A DNA stretch of 64,000 nt from positions 8,087,010 to 8,151,009 of the forward strand of contig ML682024.1 of NCBI GenBank assembly GCA_007922195.1, read 5' to 3'. This DNA comes from Podocnemis expansa (taxonomy: Eukaryota > Chordata > Testudines > Podocnemididae). Numbering within the stretch: position 1 is the first letter of the stretch; each line of letters opens with the position of its first letter. The position numbers were made by a program, and so were the translations under genes. The notes below the pieces were generated by a model. The model had not been told where the DNA came from and made no database searches. It saw nothing but the letters and a program-made list of their open reading frames with translations. This document shows positions 43,176 through 53,690 of this stretch, piece by piece.

Positions 43176-43340
43176 CCTTCCGCAAAACTTCTCTGCGTTT
43201 CTTGGAGGTTGCAAAACACACGACGGGCCAAGCAGTGACAACCCAGTGCATTTTGTTTTGGATAGCAAACTGCAGAGCTAGGCTCCATAACAGGGATGTT
43301 TCCCTGTGTAACCCTTCCGTCAGGGTGAGATGGCAGAACA
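43176..43340 (+). pseudogene. Inverted recombinase fragment next to copy D
   Basis: The same recombinase segment in the opposite direction: CTTCCGCAAAACTTCTCTGC, GAGGTTGCAAAACACACGAC and ACAACCCAGTGCATTTTGT. It differs from its partner at 43071-43145 at roughly one base in seven, so it comes from a different copy rather than a fresh fold-back. Confidence 0.7.
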
Positions 43341-44410
43341 AGGGCTGGGTTCTATATCTAGGGGTTTCCAAATAATGTTACACCACCAACTGGCTTGAGC
43401 CCCCACCCAGTTTTCTGGGAAATCATGCACTATTTCCTGGGCACCCCAAAGGGGTAATGCTTTCCCGCTTGCAATCATAAGTCTTAGTGTAGTATACAGA
43501 ACTTTTAATACCAATAAAAACAGAATGTAAAAGGCTCAATAACAAAAATCAGCACTGAGCTGGACAATCAGTACAGAGCAGGTTTCCAGCATGATCCCAC
43601 ACACAATAATAGCACATGTGAACTCAATAGCAAAACCAGCACTGATCTGGAGAATCAGTGCTGAACAGGTTCCCAACAAACCCAAGGTGTGTAGGGAATG
43701 TCTTTCACACTAGCTGTCCCCTGGTGCTACCAACTGTGCACTCACCCTCCACTCTCACCAGCCACTGCCCACCAGCTCCGCCCACTGTTCACTCATGCTG
43801 TCCAGCCCACCACTGGCCCCTCCCACCATCCACTGGCTCCACCCACTGGTCACTCACTCCATCTGGTGCTCCTCTTCAGCGATTCAGCTCAGAGGGAGGA
43901 TTTTCCTCTCGCAGTGATTTCAGCTCTTAAACCTCAAGTAGCTGCAAACAGCTTCTTCCATTAAAATAACAAAGAAAGGCCTCCTAAGAAACCTAGCCAG
44001 ATCTACCATTTGACAGTGGGCCCAGGGGGTGAGGCAAACGCCTCAAGCATAGCTCCAGACTGAGCTATGCAACGCCCACCCCTGTCTTCCCTTTTCGAGG
44101 CTGAAACAGGCAAGTGGCCTCGTTTACAAGTTTCTTTTTCATTAAGGGTACCTTTTACCCTTTAAATAACCCAAACACATTTTGAACAATTAAGAGAGTA
44201 GCATATCACAAAAGACAGTATTTCATGTTTCCCTTCAGTAGAATTACAGATATTGACAGATTTGTGATCAAATAAACCCAAATACCATTACCTATATTGC
44301 CTTGCAGCCGTAGTGTGACTATACTAATATATGTTCTTTGTGCTCATGCAGATACAAAACCCATGCAGATTAGTTGTCCCCCCTCAGAAGCTATAAGGCA
44401 CAGCTGCTGA
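43341..44410. other. Unrecognised insert inside copy D
   Basis: No DIRS sequence. Contains a duplicated phrase (AATAACAAAAATCAGCACTG at about 43540; CAATAGCAAAACCAGCACTG at 43627) and a repeat of CACTCACTCC/CCACCCACTG words at 43740-43870. It may be an LTR or other element; no ends identified. Confidence 0.35.
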
Positions 44411-44412
44411 GC

Positions 44413-45123
44413 CTACCTTACACCTACATAGAGCAGGTAAGCGGGCATCCCCCGGTGGTTGATGTAAAACATGGCCATTGTGTTGTCTGACATGATCTGT
44501 ATTGACCTCCCCTCTGTCTTGTCTAGGAAGGGTTCACATGCTAGACAAATTGCCCTTAGTTCCTTCACGTTTATGTGACGAGAACTGTCCTCCTGTGACC
44601 AAGTGCCCTGTGTAGACAGACTCCCCCCCCCCCCCCCCCCCCCCAAAATGTGGACTCCCCATCCCAGATCTGACGTGTCCATGATCAGAATAAGGGAGGG
44701 ATTCAGGGCTTTGAAGGGGACCCCCTCGCAGGCAAACTGAGGGCTCTGCCAGCTCCTTAGAGAGTGCAGGACCCTTTGGGGATAGTGACAACCCAGTTTA
44801 GGGAGTGGTAATGGGGCTGGAACACTGAGGCCTGCAGAGGTGTCATGCGCAGGTGGGCCATCTTTATCACATATGTGGATGCTGCCATGTGGCCCAGCAG
44901 CTGGAGGCAGTGTCTTGCATTCGCGGTTGGGGCATGTAGTAACTCTGAAATGATGGTAGACATGGACTGAAACCTGGACAGGGGAAGTGAGGCCTGTTCC
45001 TCCCATGAGCCCAGGTGCGCCCCTTTGAAGTCTGTGTTCCTTGAGAGAGAAAGCTTTGACCTTTTCTTGTTTGTTAGGAGGCCCAGTCTGCTTTACAGGC
45101 TCTGAGCGGCATGAACACGGCAC
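44413..45123 (-). pseudogene. RNase H and end of RT of copy D (open 236 codons)
   Basis: Minus-strand frame with SLILIMDTSDLGWG (first acidic box), INVKELRAICLACEPFLD (second) and IQIMSDNTMAMFYINHRG (third). The start of the frame holds the RT end (RECKTLPPAAGPH region). A 22-base C run at about 44623-44644 encodes a glycine run inside the domain and may be variable or a sequencing artefact. Confidence 0.75.
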
Positions 45124-45590
45124 TGGACTTGGTACTTTGATTTTCCCTTATTAATCAATTGTCCAGATAGGGGTATAGCTGTGTACCTTGCTTTCTCAAG
45201 TGGTCTGCTATGGCTGCGATGCATTTTGTGACGACCCTTAGGGCTAGTGAAAGGCCGAAGGGTAGAGATGTGAACTAGAAGTGTTTCCCACTCACTATGA
45301 GGTGGAGTAACCTTCTGTTCTTTTGCCTTATGGAAATGTGGAAGTAAGCATCCTTTAAGTCGAGGGCTCTGAACCAATCCCCTGGATCTAAGGAGGAATT
45401 ATTTATGATAGGGAGACCATTTGGAACTTTATTTTCCTTAAACATTTGTTCAGAGCTCTTAGATCTAAAATGGGCTGTAGGCCTCTGTTTGCCTTCAGGA
45501 CCAGGAAGTAGCGAGAGTAGAACCCCCTCCCCCTTTCCCTTAGGGGGACTTTTTCTATGGCACCCAAGGTCAGAAGCTTCTAGCACTCCT
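45124..45590 (-). pseudogene. Reverse transcriptase of copy D
   Basis: WFRALDLKDAYFHISIRQKN is RT motif A with its catalytic aspartate intact. The motif C region (about 45155-45180) reads YPYLDN and then a stop in place of tryptophan, so the second aspartate is asparagine. Frames are shifted between the motifs. Confidence 0.75.
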
Positions 45591-45738
45591 GGTTTAGTAT
45601 CTCCTCATGGGAGTGGTCCTGGTGTCTGTAATGATGGTGGCAGTTTCTGTCTCGAGGCTTGGCTCTGAACTGTATGGCATAGCCCTGAGCGACAGTATCT
45701 AAAATCCAGTGGTCCGAAGTTAATCTGGCCCATTGGTG

Positions 45739-46281
45739 TCAAAATTGGGCCAGGTGGTTCCTGAATGGTGGAGGCTGGGTTCGGCAGTTGTTGCAGCCCT
45801 CTGGCAAGAAGTCAAAAGCTCTGCCTAGGCCTGGACGGGTGGCCATTATTATTATTCCCCTGGCACAGGGTTTGGCTGCTGCCTTGGGCTCAGAGGCCCT
45901 TACCTCCAAACTCCTGTTCCTCTCCCTGCTCCTGTATGGGCAGTGGGACAGCTGGAAAGGCTGACTTTGTTGTCCTTGCTGCTGCTGGAGTTGCTGCTGG
46001 GGTTGATGCTGGTGCTGGGGCTGCTGGAGGTGGTAGGACCACCTGGCAGTCTGGGGGGTGTACATTCCCAGGGAGCACAGTGTGACTCTGGAGTCTTTCA
46101 TGTCATGCAGTTTCAAGTCCATTGACTCCACAAACAGTAGGGGGTTCTCAAAGGGGAGATTCTGGATGGATAGCTGCATTTGCAGAGATAGTCCTGAAGC
46201 TTGTGGCCTGGAGGCCCCGTACATGGCAATTGATGAGGGTACTCTTTGGCTCACCATATCGGTGGTGTCCCAGGAGGCCAT
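45739..46281 (-). pseudogene. Second copy of the Gag C-terminal domain in D
   Basis: Contains MASWDTTDMVSQRVPSS, LSLQMQLSIQNLPFENPLLF, LHDMKDSRVTLCSLGMYTP and then a glutamine-rich tail (HQHQPQQQLQQQQGQQSQ). It aligns with the domain at 46303-46959 and therefore repeats it downstream. Confidence 0.75.
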
Positions 46282-46302
46282 CAGAGTGTCCCTGGCTACA
46301 TG

Positions 46303-48951
46303 TCAAAACCACTGTTGTTGTGATGTTTGGAGGTTGCTACCACCTTGGTGTTGGGGCTGGCTGGATCCCTGGGGCCTAGACCCCTCCTGCCCCAGTCTTG
46401 TCCCTGTCTCTGCTGCCAAAGATGTGGTGGGATGAAGGAAAGGGGTGGTTGCAGGTCCCTTGTTGTTGTTAATGCGCTCCTGCTGTTGTTGTTGCAGTGG
46501 CTGTTGCTGTTGGGCCCAGAAGGAGTTTCTGACTGTTGGGGGCATATACATTCCTAGTAACCTGAGTATGGCCCTCGAGTCCTTCATGCTATGGAGCTTA
46601 GTGTCAGTTGAGTCTGTGAATAACAACAGGCCCTTGAATGAGAGGTCATGGATGGATTGTTGCATTTGGAGTGACAGCCCCGAGCCCTGCAACCATACAA
46701 CTCTATGCATGGTGATAGCAGAGGCTACTCCCATGCTTGCCGTGTCAGTGGAGTCCCAAGAAGAGAGAAGGGCCGCACGAGACCCTGGGAGGCTCTCCTC
46801 TACCATTGTGGCATAGTCCACTCTGTGGTTAGACAGTATGAGTTCCTGGAACCTCTGCATAGAACACCATAAGTTAAAAGTGTATCTGCCCATTAGGGCC
46901 GGATCATTAGCAATGTGCAGTTGAAGTGATATAGTGGAATAAACTTTTCTTCCAAACAAGTCAAGTCTCTTTGCCTCCTTTTTCTTTGGTGTTGCTGTGG
47001 GCGAGCTCTGTCTCTCTCACTGGTTCACAGCATCGACCACCAGCAAACCCGGTGTAGGGTGGTTGAATAAAAAGTTGAATTTGTCCACAGGAACGTGGTA
47101 TTTTTCTTTCTGTTCCCTTGGAGACGGGTGGGGTTGAGGATGGTGTCCGCCATCTTGTGTGGGCAATTTTTAGCATGCTGTTGTGCATGGGCAAGGCCAC
47201 CTGGCTGGGTGGGGTGGCATCACCCACATCAAAGAGTGGGTCAAAGTCTTCCCTGACCACCTCGACAGGGAGGCCAAGGTTAGTAGCCATCCCCTTTAAT
47301 AGTTTGTGGTAGGTCCTCGTGTCCTCTCTGAGCAACATTGATCTTTGGTATACCACCTCATCAGGAGATGAGGATGAGAAAATTCTGGAGATACTCCCCC
47401 TTGTGTTCGATGGGCCCTCACTATGGTCTGAGTCCTCATCAGACCCTTCCCCTTCCCTGTCCCCTTGCACTGAGGTTGGGCGAGACAAAGCAGGGGATAT
47501 GCCTCCCTGGGGCAAGTCCCCTGAAGACCAGGCCAATTGTGGCAGGCCAGTCCTGGAAAGCCTGTGTGGGATGCCTCCGTGCTGGGGATGGTGATCTCTC
47601 CCATACAGGCGAGGTCTCCTCTTGGTGTCAGGGTGCCCATGGAGATTGACCTTTCTTCCATACTGGCATGGGTTCTTGGTTCCAAGAGTGCCAGTCTGGT
47701 GCTGTTGGTGGGCATGAGTGCTGAGTTGTGCGTCGAGGAGGGGAAGAGGATCTCTTTCTCCTGAGCTTGCTGGTGGGTCGGGTTGGTGAAGGCGTCCACG
47801 GTGCCGGTGACGGGGGATGCCAGCGACAGTGCCAGGCTTCTGTTTCCTCAGATGAGTGGGATGAAGATCTGTTGCGCTGTGACCCTTGTGTCAGTGCCAG
47901 TGATGAATCACAGGACGATGGCACTGGGGAGAAGCATGGAGACTTACCAGCATCTAACTCCAGTTCTGAGTCCAGCAGTGCTGAAGTGCGGTGTTGTGAG
48001 CAGCTGAGGAGGTCATCCCCTGGGGGTTCCAGTGCTGGTGTGGGCTGCCTCGGTGTGGTGGGGAGTTGGCTACCAAGGTGCAGTCCCAGGAATAATCATC
48101 TGAGGCCCAGGGATGCTCTCCTTCAGCCTCCGGCGCCGGAGACCCATGCTCCTTTTGTTGTTTGGACCATGCCCTGGGCAATAGGGTTGGCTTTCCTTTG
48201 GACACCACCATCCTGGGGGGGTCAGTGTTGGGAGCTGCACCAAAGCCTAGGCTGCCTCGAAGGCCTTCAGGATTGATGGGGCTGTGGAGGTCTTGGCCCT
48301 CAGGCCCATAGGGGATGTAGTGCATCAGGGCCTTGCCGGGGATGATGATCAGTGTTGGCTGGCTGCTTTTTCTTTCACACGTTGGGCTTGGGCAGTGCTG
48401 GTTGCCTTGGCCTTCTCTGCTTTTGTGTGCGGAGACTGGCGCTGGCATGGTGTTGATGCGAAGTGAGCCCTCGGTGTCAATGCTGTCAGTGCTGATGGTG
48501 CTGTGTTCTGTGTTGATGCAGGTCTCAGAACCTCTTCCCAGGCCACAGAGCGGAATCAGTACTCCCGTTCTTTCTGAGTCTGCAGTTTGAACGAACGACA
48601 AATTGAGCATTTGTCAGTCCTGCCGCCTTTCTTGAGGCATTTAAGGTACCTTTCGTGTGGGTCACTGACCAGAAAGGCCTTGCCACAGACAGCACAGTTT
48701 GAAGCCCAGCATGGTTGGTGTGGCACCAGGTGCTGTGTTGCTTGAAGGCGCAAGCTTCTTTTTTGCACGTTCTGGGCCAGGGGACCAAATGGAGATGAAG
48801 AGTGATCCCAGAATTCAAAGGAAAGCTCAAAGATTGGAGTCAACAAATGTAGATAACAACAGAAGCTTGTGAATACGCAAGAGCAGGCAGTTCCATTACC
48901 ATTGGAGAGGGCAGAAAGAAGGAACTGAAGAGGAGGCAGGGTCAGGGCCAC
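46303..48951 (-). pseudogene. Gag of DIRS copy D (frameshifted)
   Basis: The N-terminus is at 48700-48560: ASNCAVCGKAFLVSDPHERY, KCLKKGGRTDKCSICRSFKL. The middle (46961-47536) has SPDEVVYQRSMLLREDTR and EVVREDFDPLFDVGDATPP. The C-terminal domain (46303-46959) has SLQLHIANDPALMGRYTFN, LLSSWDSTDTASMGVAS and KLHSMKDSRAILRLLGMYM with a glutamine-rich end. Frames change at least three times. Confidence 0.75.
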
Positions 48952-49090
48952 CTATATACTGCGCAGGACAGAGGGGGCATTGGCCTCTGACCCCTTTGAC
49001 AGGCTAGGGCAAAAAGCTTCTGGTCATCCATGCAGTGCAGCAAGTATACACCTCATCCAGAATGGATGTGAGTAGTGCTTGAAGAAGAAC
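48900..49090 (-). repeat. Left inverted terminal repeat of copy D
   Basis: On the plus strand it reads GACAGGCTAGGGCAAAAAGC and ends GTGCTTGAAGAAGAAC. It pairs with TTTTTGCCCTAGCCTGTCCC at about 42532 in the right terminal repeat. Confidence 0.85.
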
Positions 49091-51184
49091 GCAGTGTGAC
49101 TCTGGAGTCTTTCATGCCATGCAGTTTTGAGTCCATTGACTCAGCAGACAGTAGGCGGCCCTCAAAGGAGAGACCCTTGATGGATTGCTGCGTTTGTGGA
49201 TACAGTCCTGAACCTCACGGCCAGGAGGCCCTATGCATGGCAATTGATGAGGCTACTCCTTGGCTTGCCATGCAGTGGCATTCCAGGAGACCATCAGAAT
49301 GACCCTGGCGATGAGGAGGCCCTCCTCCACCAGTATGGTGTAATTCAATGAGTGCTCAGGGGGCACAAGGTCTTTAAAACGTTCCATAGAATGCCAAAGA
49401 TTAAAAACATATCTCCCCATGAGGGCTTTATGGTTGGCGGTGCATAGCTGCAGGGCCGTGGGGGAACACATCTTCCTTTTGAAAAGGTCCAGCTTCTTAG
49501 CCTCCTTGTTCTTAGCGGTGGCTGCTGGCTGACCCTACCTCACGGTGGTTTACCGTATCGACCACTAGGGAGCCTGGTTAAAAAGGAAGCCAAATTTGTC
49601 CACTAGGGCATAGTATTTCCTTTCTGCTGCCTTGGAGACTATGAGAATTGAAGAGGAGGTCTGCCACCTGGCCCATATGATTTTCAAGACCCCCTTGTGC
49701 ATGGGCACAGCCACTCTTGCTTGAGGGACTATGTCTCCCACATTGAATAGGGCATCAAAGTCCTCCCAGATGACCTTAATCTGCAGGTTAAGGTTGGCAG
49801 CCATGCACTTTAGCAGATCCTTCTGTGCATGTGGGTCATCCTTGAATGACAGGGACCTTTGATAGGCTGCTTCATCAGGGGATGAGGAGGACATTAACCT
49901 CGAGCTGTGATGATGGATTCCCGAGGGCCCTGCACCTGTGTCCAACTCCTCAACGGACGCCGTGTCCCAAGTCCCCTTGGGCGAGTCCAGTCTGGAGGCT
50001 ACCCTGGGTCTTGGCTCCCTCCCTGGGGAATCCCAGGAGCCCCAGTCAGTAGACTGTGCTGACCAGTCTTTAAAGGTTCTTGGCACTGAGTCCCATGGCA
50101 GGGTTGATTGACCCTGCACTAAGTGGCACTCTAAGTACCTGCGCTGAGAGGGTGGTTAGCAGCCTCTTTTCCACACTGATGCCAGATACGTCCCGTGCGG
50201 GGACAGTATCTCCCATGTAGTTGGTGCCAGTGCCTTGCGTTTGGAGCTCTGGTGCTGAGGAGATTAGGGAGAGCATTTTCACCTGTGCTTACCTGCTGGG
50301 TGGGTTGCGGCTGGTGCTGGTGCCAATGGGAATGAAGAACATCAACGATGGTGCTGAGTGCTGGAGCCCTTCAATGAACATGATGAGGACCTGGTGCAGA
50401 ATGACTTTTGTGAATGGGGCTGGGAGCTGTCTTGCGATGATGTCTCTGGGGAGAACTGGAGGTATGCCCCATCATCGCCCAAATCTGACCCCAAGGATGC
50501 CAGGGGCGAGGGCCTCGTGGAGGCAGCACACTTGGAGTGGCAGAACTGCAGCTGTTGCAATGGTGGTGGTGAAGAGCTGTGCCAGTCTCCCCCGAGTTGC
50601 TGCCCTGAAGGCTGGGGCTTTGCAGGATGGGGCTGCAGTGAGCTGTGGTGCCGACTGTGTTCTGATGCTGGAGACTGCTGAGCCAATGCCTTGGGGGCAT
50701 GCTCGGAGCCCGACCACGCCTTTGATATTAGGGCCAGTTTTCCCGGGGAGGTTGCCATCTTAGATGGAGTAGGGGTCGGCACCTGCAGGAGCGCCTTCGC
50801 TGCTTCGAAGGCCTCCAGCATCAAAGGAAACGTCAAGGACTCAGGCCTCTGTGCTGAGGATGAGTTTTGTGCTGGGGAGCCTGACCCATGCCAACGCTGC
50901 GGCTTGTTTTTGGAGTGGGTGCCCGAGGCAGACTCTGGCCCTGTGTGGGCCTTTGGTCTCCCTGAGGGAGACTGGTGCCTGGGAGGGGCTGGTGCTGACT
51001 GGGCCCATGGTGCTGACAAACCTGGTGCCACTGATGATTTCCATGGTACCAAGGTAGGCCACAGGGCCTCTTTCATGGCCATGGACCTGAGGTGATGCTC
51101 CCTCTCTTTCTGGGTCCTTGGCTTGAATGCCCAGCAGATTCTACACTCGTGGGTCTGTGAGTTTCCCCAAGGCAATTCAGGCAT
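49091..51184 (-). pseudogene. Gag of DIRS copy E
   Basis: The longest frame of the window, 280 codons (50342-51184), covers the Gag N-terminal half: HECRICWAFKPRTQKEREHH then a serine/proline-rich linker with LEAFEAAKALLQVPTPTPSK. The frame at 49565-50119 holds SPDEAAYQRSLSFKDDPHAQ and VIWEDFDALFNVGDIVPQ. The frame at 49253-49471 holds SPTALQLCTANHKALMGRYV. Frameshifts separate them. This is not a host gene. Confidence 0.78.
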
Positions 51185-51230
51185 TTTTCATGTGTGTGAC
51201 TTGTTGGGAAGGCCTTCCCACACATGGCAC

Positions 51231-51480
51231 AGGGCTTGAAGTCTGGCATGGCTGATTTGGTGCTGGCATGCGTGTTACCTTCTGGAGTTGGTGGGGAGCT
51301 GCTTTTCTTGGCTCATCTAGCCCGGGAAGGTGTGACAGAGATGAAAAGAGATTCCAGCTTTGTGGAGTGAGAGAAAGAGTAAACTAGACAGGCATAGGGC
51401 AAAAAGCTTTCTGGGCATCCGTGTGCTGTGGCACATAGACACCTACATCTGAATGGATGTGAGCAGCGCTTGAAGAAGAA
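51231..51480 (-). repeat. Left terminal repeat and leader of copy E
   Basis: GACAGGCATAGGGCAAAAAG and GGATGTGAGCAGCGCTTGAA on the plus strand mark the terminal repeat; Gag start CCTAGACTTCAAGCCCTGTGC (minus) lies at its inner edge. Confidence 0.7.
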
Positions 51481-52639
51481 TTGATTATCCCGGGAGGTGA
51501 TCCATGCTCCCACTCTACAAAGGAACATCAAAAAACTCCAAAGGCTCCTGCCAGCCTGACTTGGGAAAAATTTCCCCCTTCTCCAAATCTGGGATCAGCT
51601 GGACCCTACAAGTGCTTTCATAGCAACAGAACACCTGCTACCAGCCCATGACAGCTGACTTGGGCTGTGGGGCTATAAAACTGTTATGTAGAAATTCTGG
51701 CTTGGACTAGAGCTAGGGCTCTGGGACCGTCCCTCACCGCCTCCAGCCAAAGCCAGAATATCTATCCTGCCCTCCAGACTAGATCCTGGCATCCTTTCCT
51801 TTTCTCTCCTGACTTTTAGCCATATTTTCCAGCTTCCTTCTGTGCTTGGGTTTTATTTTTATTTTTATTTTTAGAAACAGGAAGCTGACTTTCTCAAAAG
51901 ACTCCAGGAGCTGGCATTTCCCAAGATTGACAAGTCTACACTTAAACCACTAGAGTGCAGACACAACCTATGTTGACGGGAGGGCTTCTTCCATTGGTAT
52001 AGGATGGTAATCCCCCTCCCTGAGAGGCAGTAGCTAGGTTGACAGAAGAATTCTTGCACTGTCTATACGAGGTTGGTAATGCTGCATCTCAGAGGGTGTT
52101 GATTTCACCTGAGAGATGTAACTATTCTGATGTAAAACTAGCATAGGCCAGGCCATTGTGCTGTAGGATAACTCTGACAACGGGAGCTGTACAAGACAGA
52201 TGCTTGTTACCCTCCAGAATCAGTCTAGCCATGGGAGTGGAAGTCAGTGACCCACACAGCTGGTTCATTCTAGGGGGAGAGGGGACAGTCCATGTCCTGT
52301 GTAGTCAGTGGAGCAAGAGACAGTGCTTTTCCCCACAGAGCTGGCCCAGCCATCAGCCAGTGAATTCTGAATGGAGACTGTCAGCTGTGAACATGCATGT
52401 GGACTAGGGCTCTGTTGCCAGCCACCCAGCATTTGCAGATGGATCTGGGGTGAGTTTATGCAGTTCAGAGTGATGTCCTCTGTGTGGCATAACCTTGCAC
52501 ATATAGTGCATGTACAATCATGACATGTGATGGCAACCTCCATGGGCACCAGATGAAATCATCTCCTTGGACAGCACTGGACAGGCATGTAGGGTGTGCA
52601 ATGTGTGCCTTTGCACAGGCAGTTTTGAGTTGGATTAAC
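51481..52639. other. Unassigned stretch
   Basis: No DIRS sequence, exon or repeat recognised. Short TTTTTATTTTTATTTTTA simple sequence near 51855. Confidence 0.3.
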
Positions 52640-53330
52640 AGAGACAGAGCATGCAAATCACTGGAGGTGACAGTACTGCTCTAGTTGGCATTGGTTGGGC
52701 CTCAGCTGGAGTACTGTGCCTAATCTGATCACTGATATATGGCAGGATGTAGAGAAAGGATTCAGGGATGGAATGGAATGGATGGAATGTAAGCCATTTG
52801 AGCAAAGGCTGAAGGAACTGGGTATGTTTACTTTGAAAAAGAGGAAATTGAGGGAGGGACATGATAGCAGTCTTCAGATACTTGAAAGCTTCCCCCTCAA
52901 GCTTGAGTGAAGTTGTTCTTTCTTGCTGCAGAAGCCAGACGGATAAAGAGGCAGTGGGTTCAAACTACAGCAGGGGTCTGAAACTCAAGTCACCACGAGG
53001 GCTGGATGAGGACAAGTATTGTTAGCCTGAGGGCTGAAACAATGAAATCTTTTCATACAACAATATTGCAAACATCGGTAACAATAGTGTTGTTGTGGGC
53101 CACAGGGAATAGCTTTACGGGCTGCATGTGGAGTGCAGGTCATGTGTTCAAGACCCTTGAACTACAGTGTAGAATTAGCATATTTAGATTAAATCTCAGG
53201 AAAAGCTTCCTAACTATATGAATTATAGGACAATGGAACAAACTGCCTGGGGGAGTCAGGAAGTGCCTTGATTGGAGGTTTTCAACAGTGTTTAAGAATA
53301 GAATAGAATAGAATCATAGGGTTGGAAGGG
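52640..53330 (+). mobile_element. CR1 LINE 3' untranslated end, interrupted by a hAT MITE
   Basis: GGGCCTCAGCTGGAGTACTG, TGAAGGAACTGGGTATGTTT, ATGATAGCAGTCTTCAGATA, then after the insertion TAGATTAAATCTCAGGAAAA and the tail GAATCATAGGGTTGGAAGGG. Order and wording are those of CR1 3' ends at 7960 and 11015; the last 45 bases are an inverted tail fragment. Confidence 0.82.
52971..53159. mobile_element. hAT-like MITE inside CR1
   Basis: The ends CAGGGGTCTGAAACTC and GTTCAAGACCCTTG are inverted repeats. A perfect 8-bp duplication, AACTACAG, flanks it (52963-52970 and 53160-53167). It is 189 bp and non-coding. Confidence 0.92.
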
Positions 53331-53578
53331 ACCAAAGAAAGAGGTGCCAAAACTTAAGTAATTTGTTCACTTTTATAACTGATGCGGCAAGATCAGAGAT
53401 GTCAGGACCATGAAATGCCAAGCCCAGAGGTAAATTAAACCTGGTTTTCAGCAACAGGTTGGATCTGTCTTGGATAGTTAGATGAACAAGTCCTACATCT
53501 TGGCAGAGTTAGACTATGTCAATGACTCTTGCAGTTTCTTCTAACCGGGGGGTGCTCTGAATCTAAGATGGGGACATT

Positions 53579-53690
53579 TAGTGTAGTGGCTAACACCTCT
53601 GCTTAACATGCAGAAGGTCCTGGGTTCAATTCCCAGGGGGTTGGACTCGATGATCTCATGAGGTCCCTTCCAGCCCTATGATATGATACT
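53579..53690 (+). repeat. SINE with tRNA-Val head and CR1 tail
   Basis: The A box TAGTGTAGTGG (53579-53589) and B box GGTTCAATTCC (53623-53633) fit the RNA polymerase III consensus. Between them TCTGC, loop TTAACAT, GCAGA forms an anticodon arm with anticodon AAC, as in tRNA-Val. The tail from 53641 (TTGGACTCGATGATCTCATG, then GGTCCCTTCCAGCCCTATGA) is CR1-like, which lets the CR1 reverse transcriptase copy it. The acceptor stem and CCA end are absent, so it is not a tRNA gene. Confidence 0.88.

Larger units (their letters stand above)
42432..49090 (-). mobile_element. DIRS-like retrotransposon copy D, full length, rearranged and chimeric
   Basis: D lies on the minus strand. Its right end is at 42432 (GGTTATTTACCTATAAAC) and its left end at 49090 (reading GTTCTTCTTCAAGCACTACT on the minus strand). 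Order on the minus strand: left terminal repeat (about 48900-49090), gag with a duplicated C-terminal domain, RT, RNase H, a 1-kb foreign or unrecognised piece, inverted and direct recombinase fragments, complementary region (42690-42782), right terminal repeat. Confidence 0.85.
49091..51480 (-). mobile_element. DIRS-like copy E, 5' half only
   Basis: E begins abruptly next to D with CAGTGTGACTCTGGAGTCTT, which is Gag C-terminal text also found in D at 46077. It continues through gag to its own left end (CGCTTGAAGAAGAA at 51480). The 3' half with RT, RNase H and recombinase is missing. Confidence 0.82.

Noticed and set aside
50342..51184. 280-codon open frame on the minus strand as a host gene
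   Set aside because: Its start matches the cysteine-rich Gag N-terminus of the other DIRS copies and its position fits copy E.
53579..53640. A functional tRNA-Val gene
   Set aside because: Acceptor stem pairing is missing and the B box runs straight into a CR1-type tail, so it is a SINE head.
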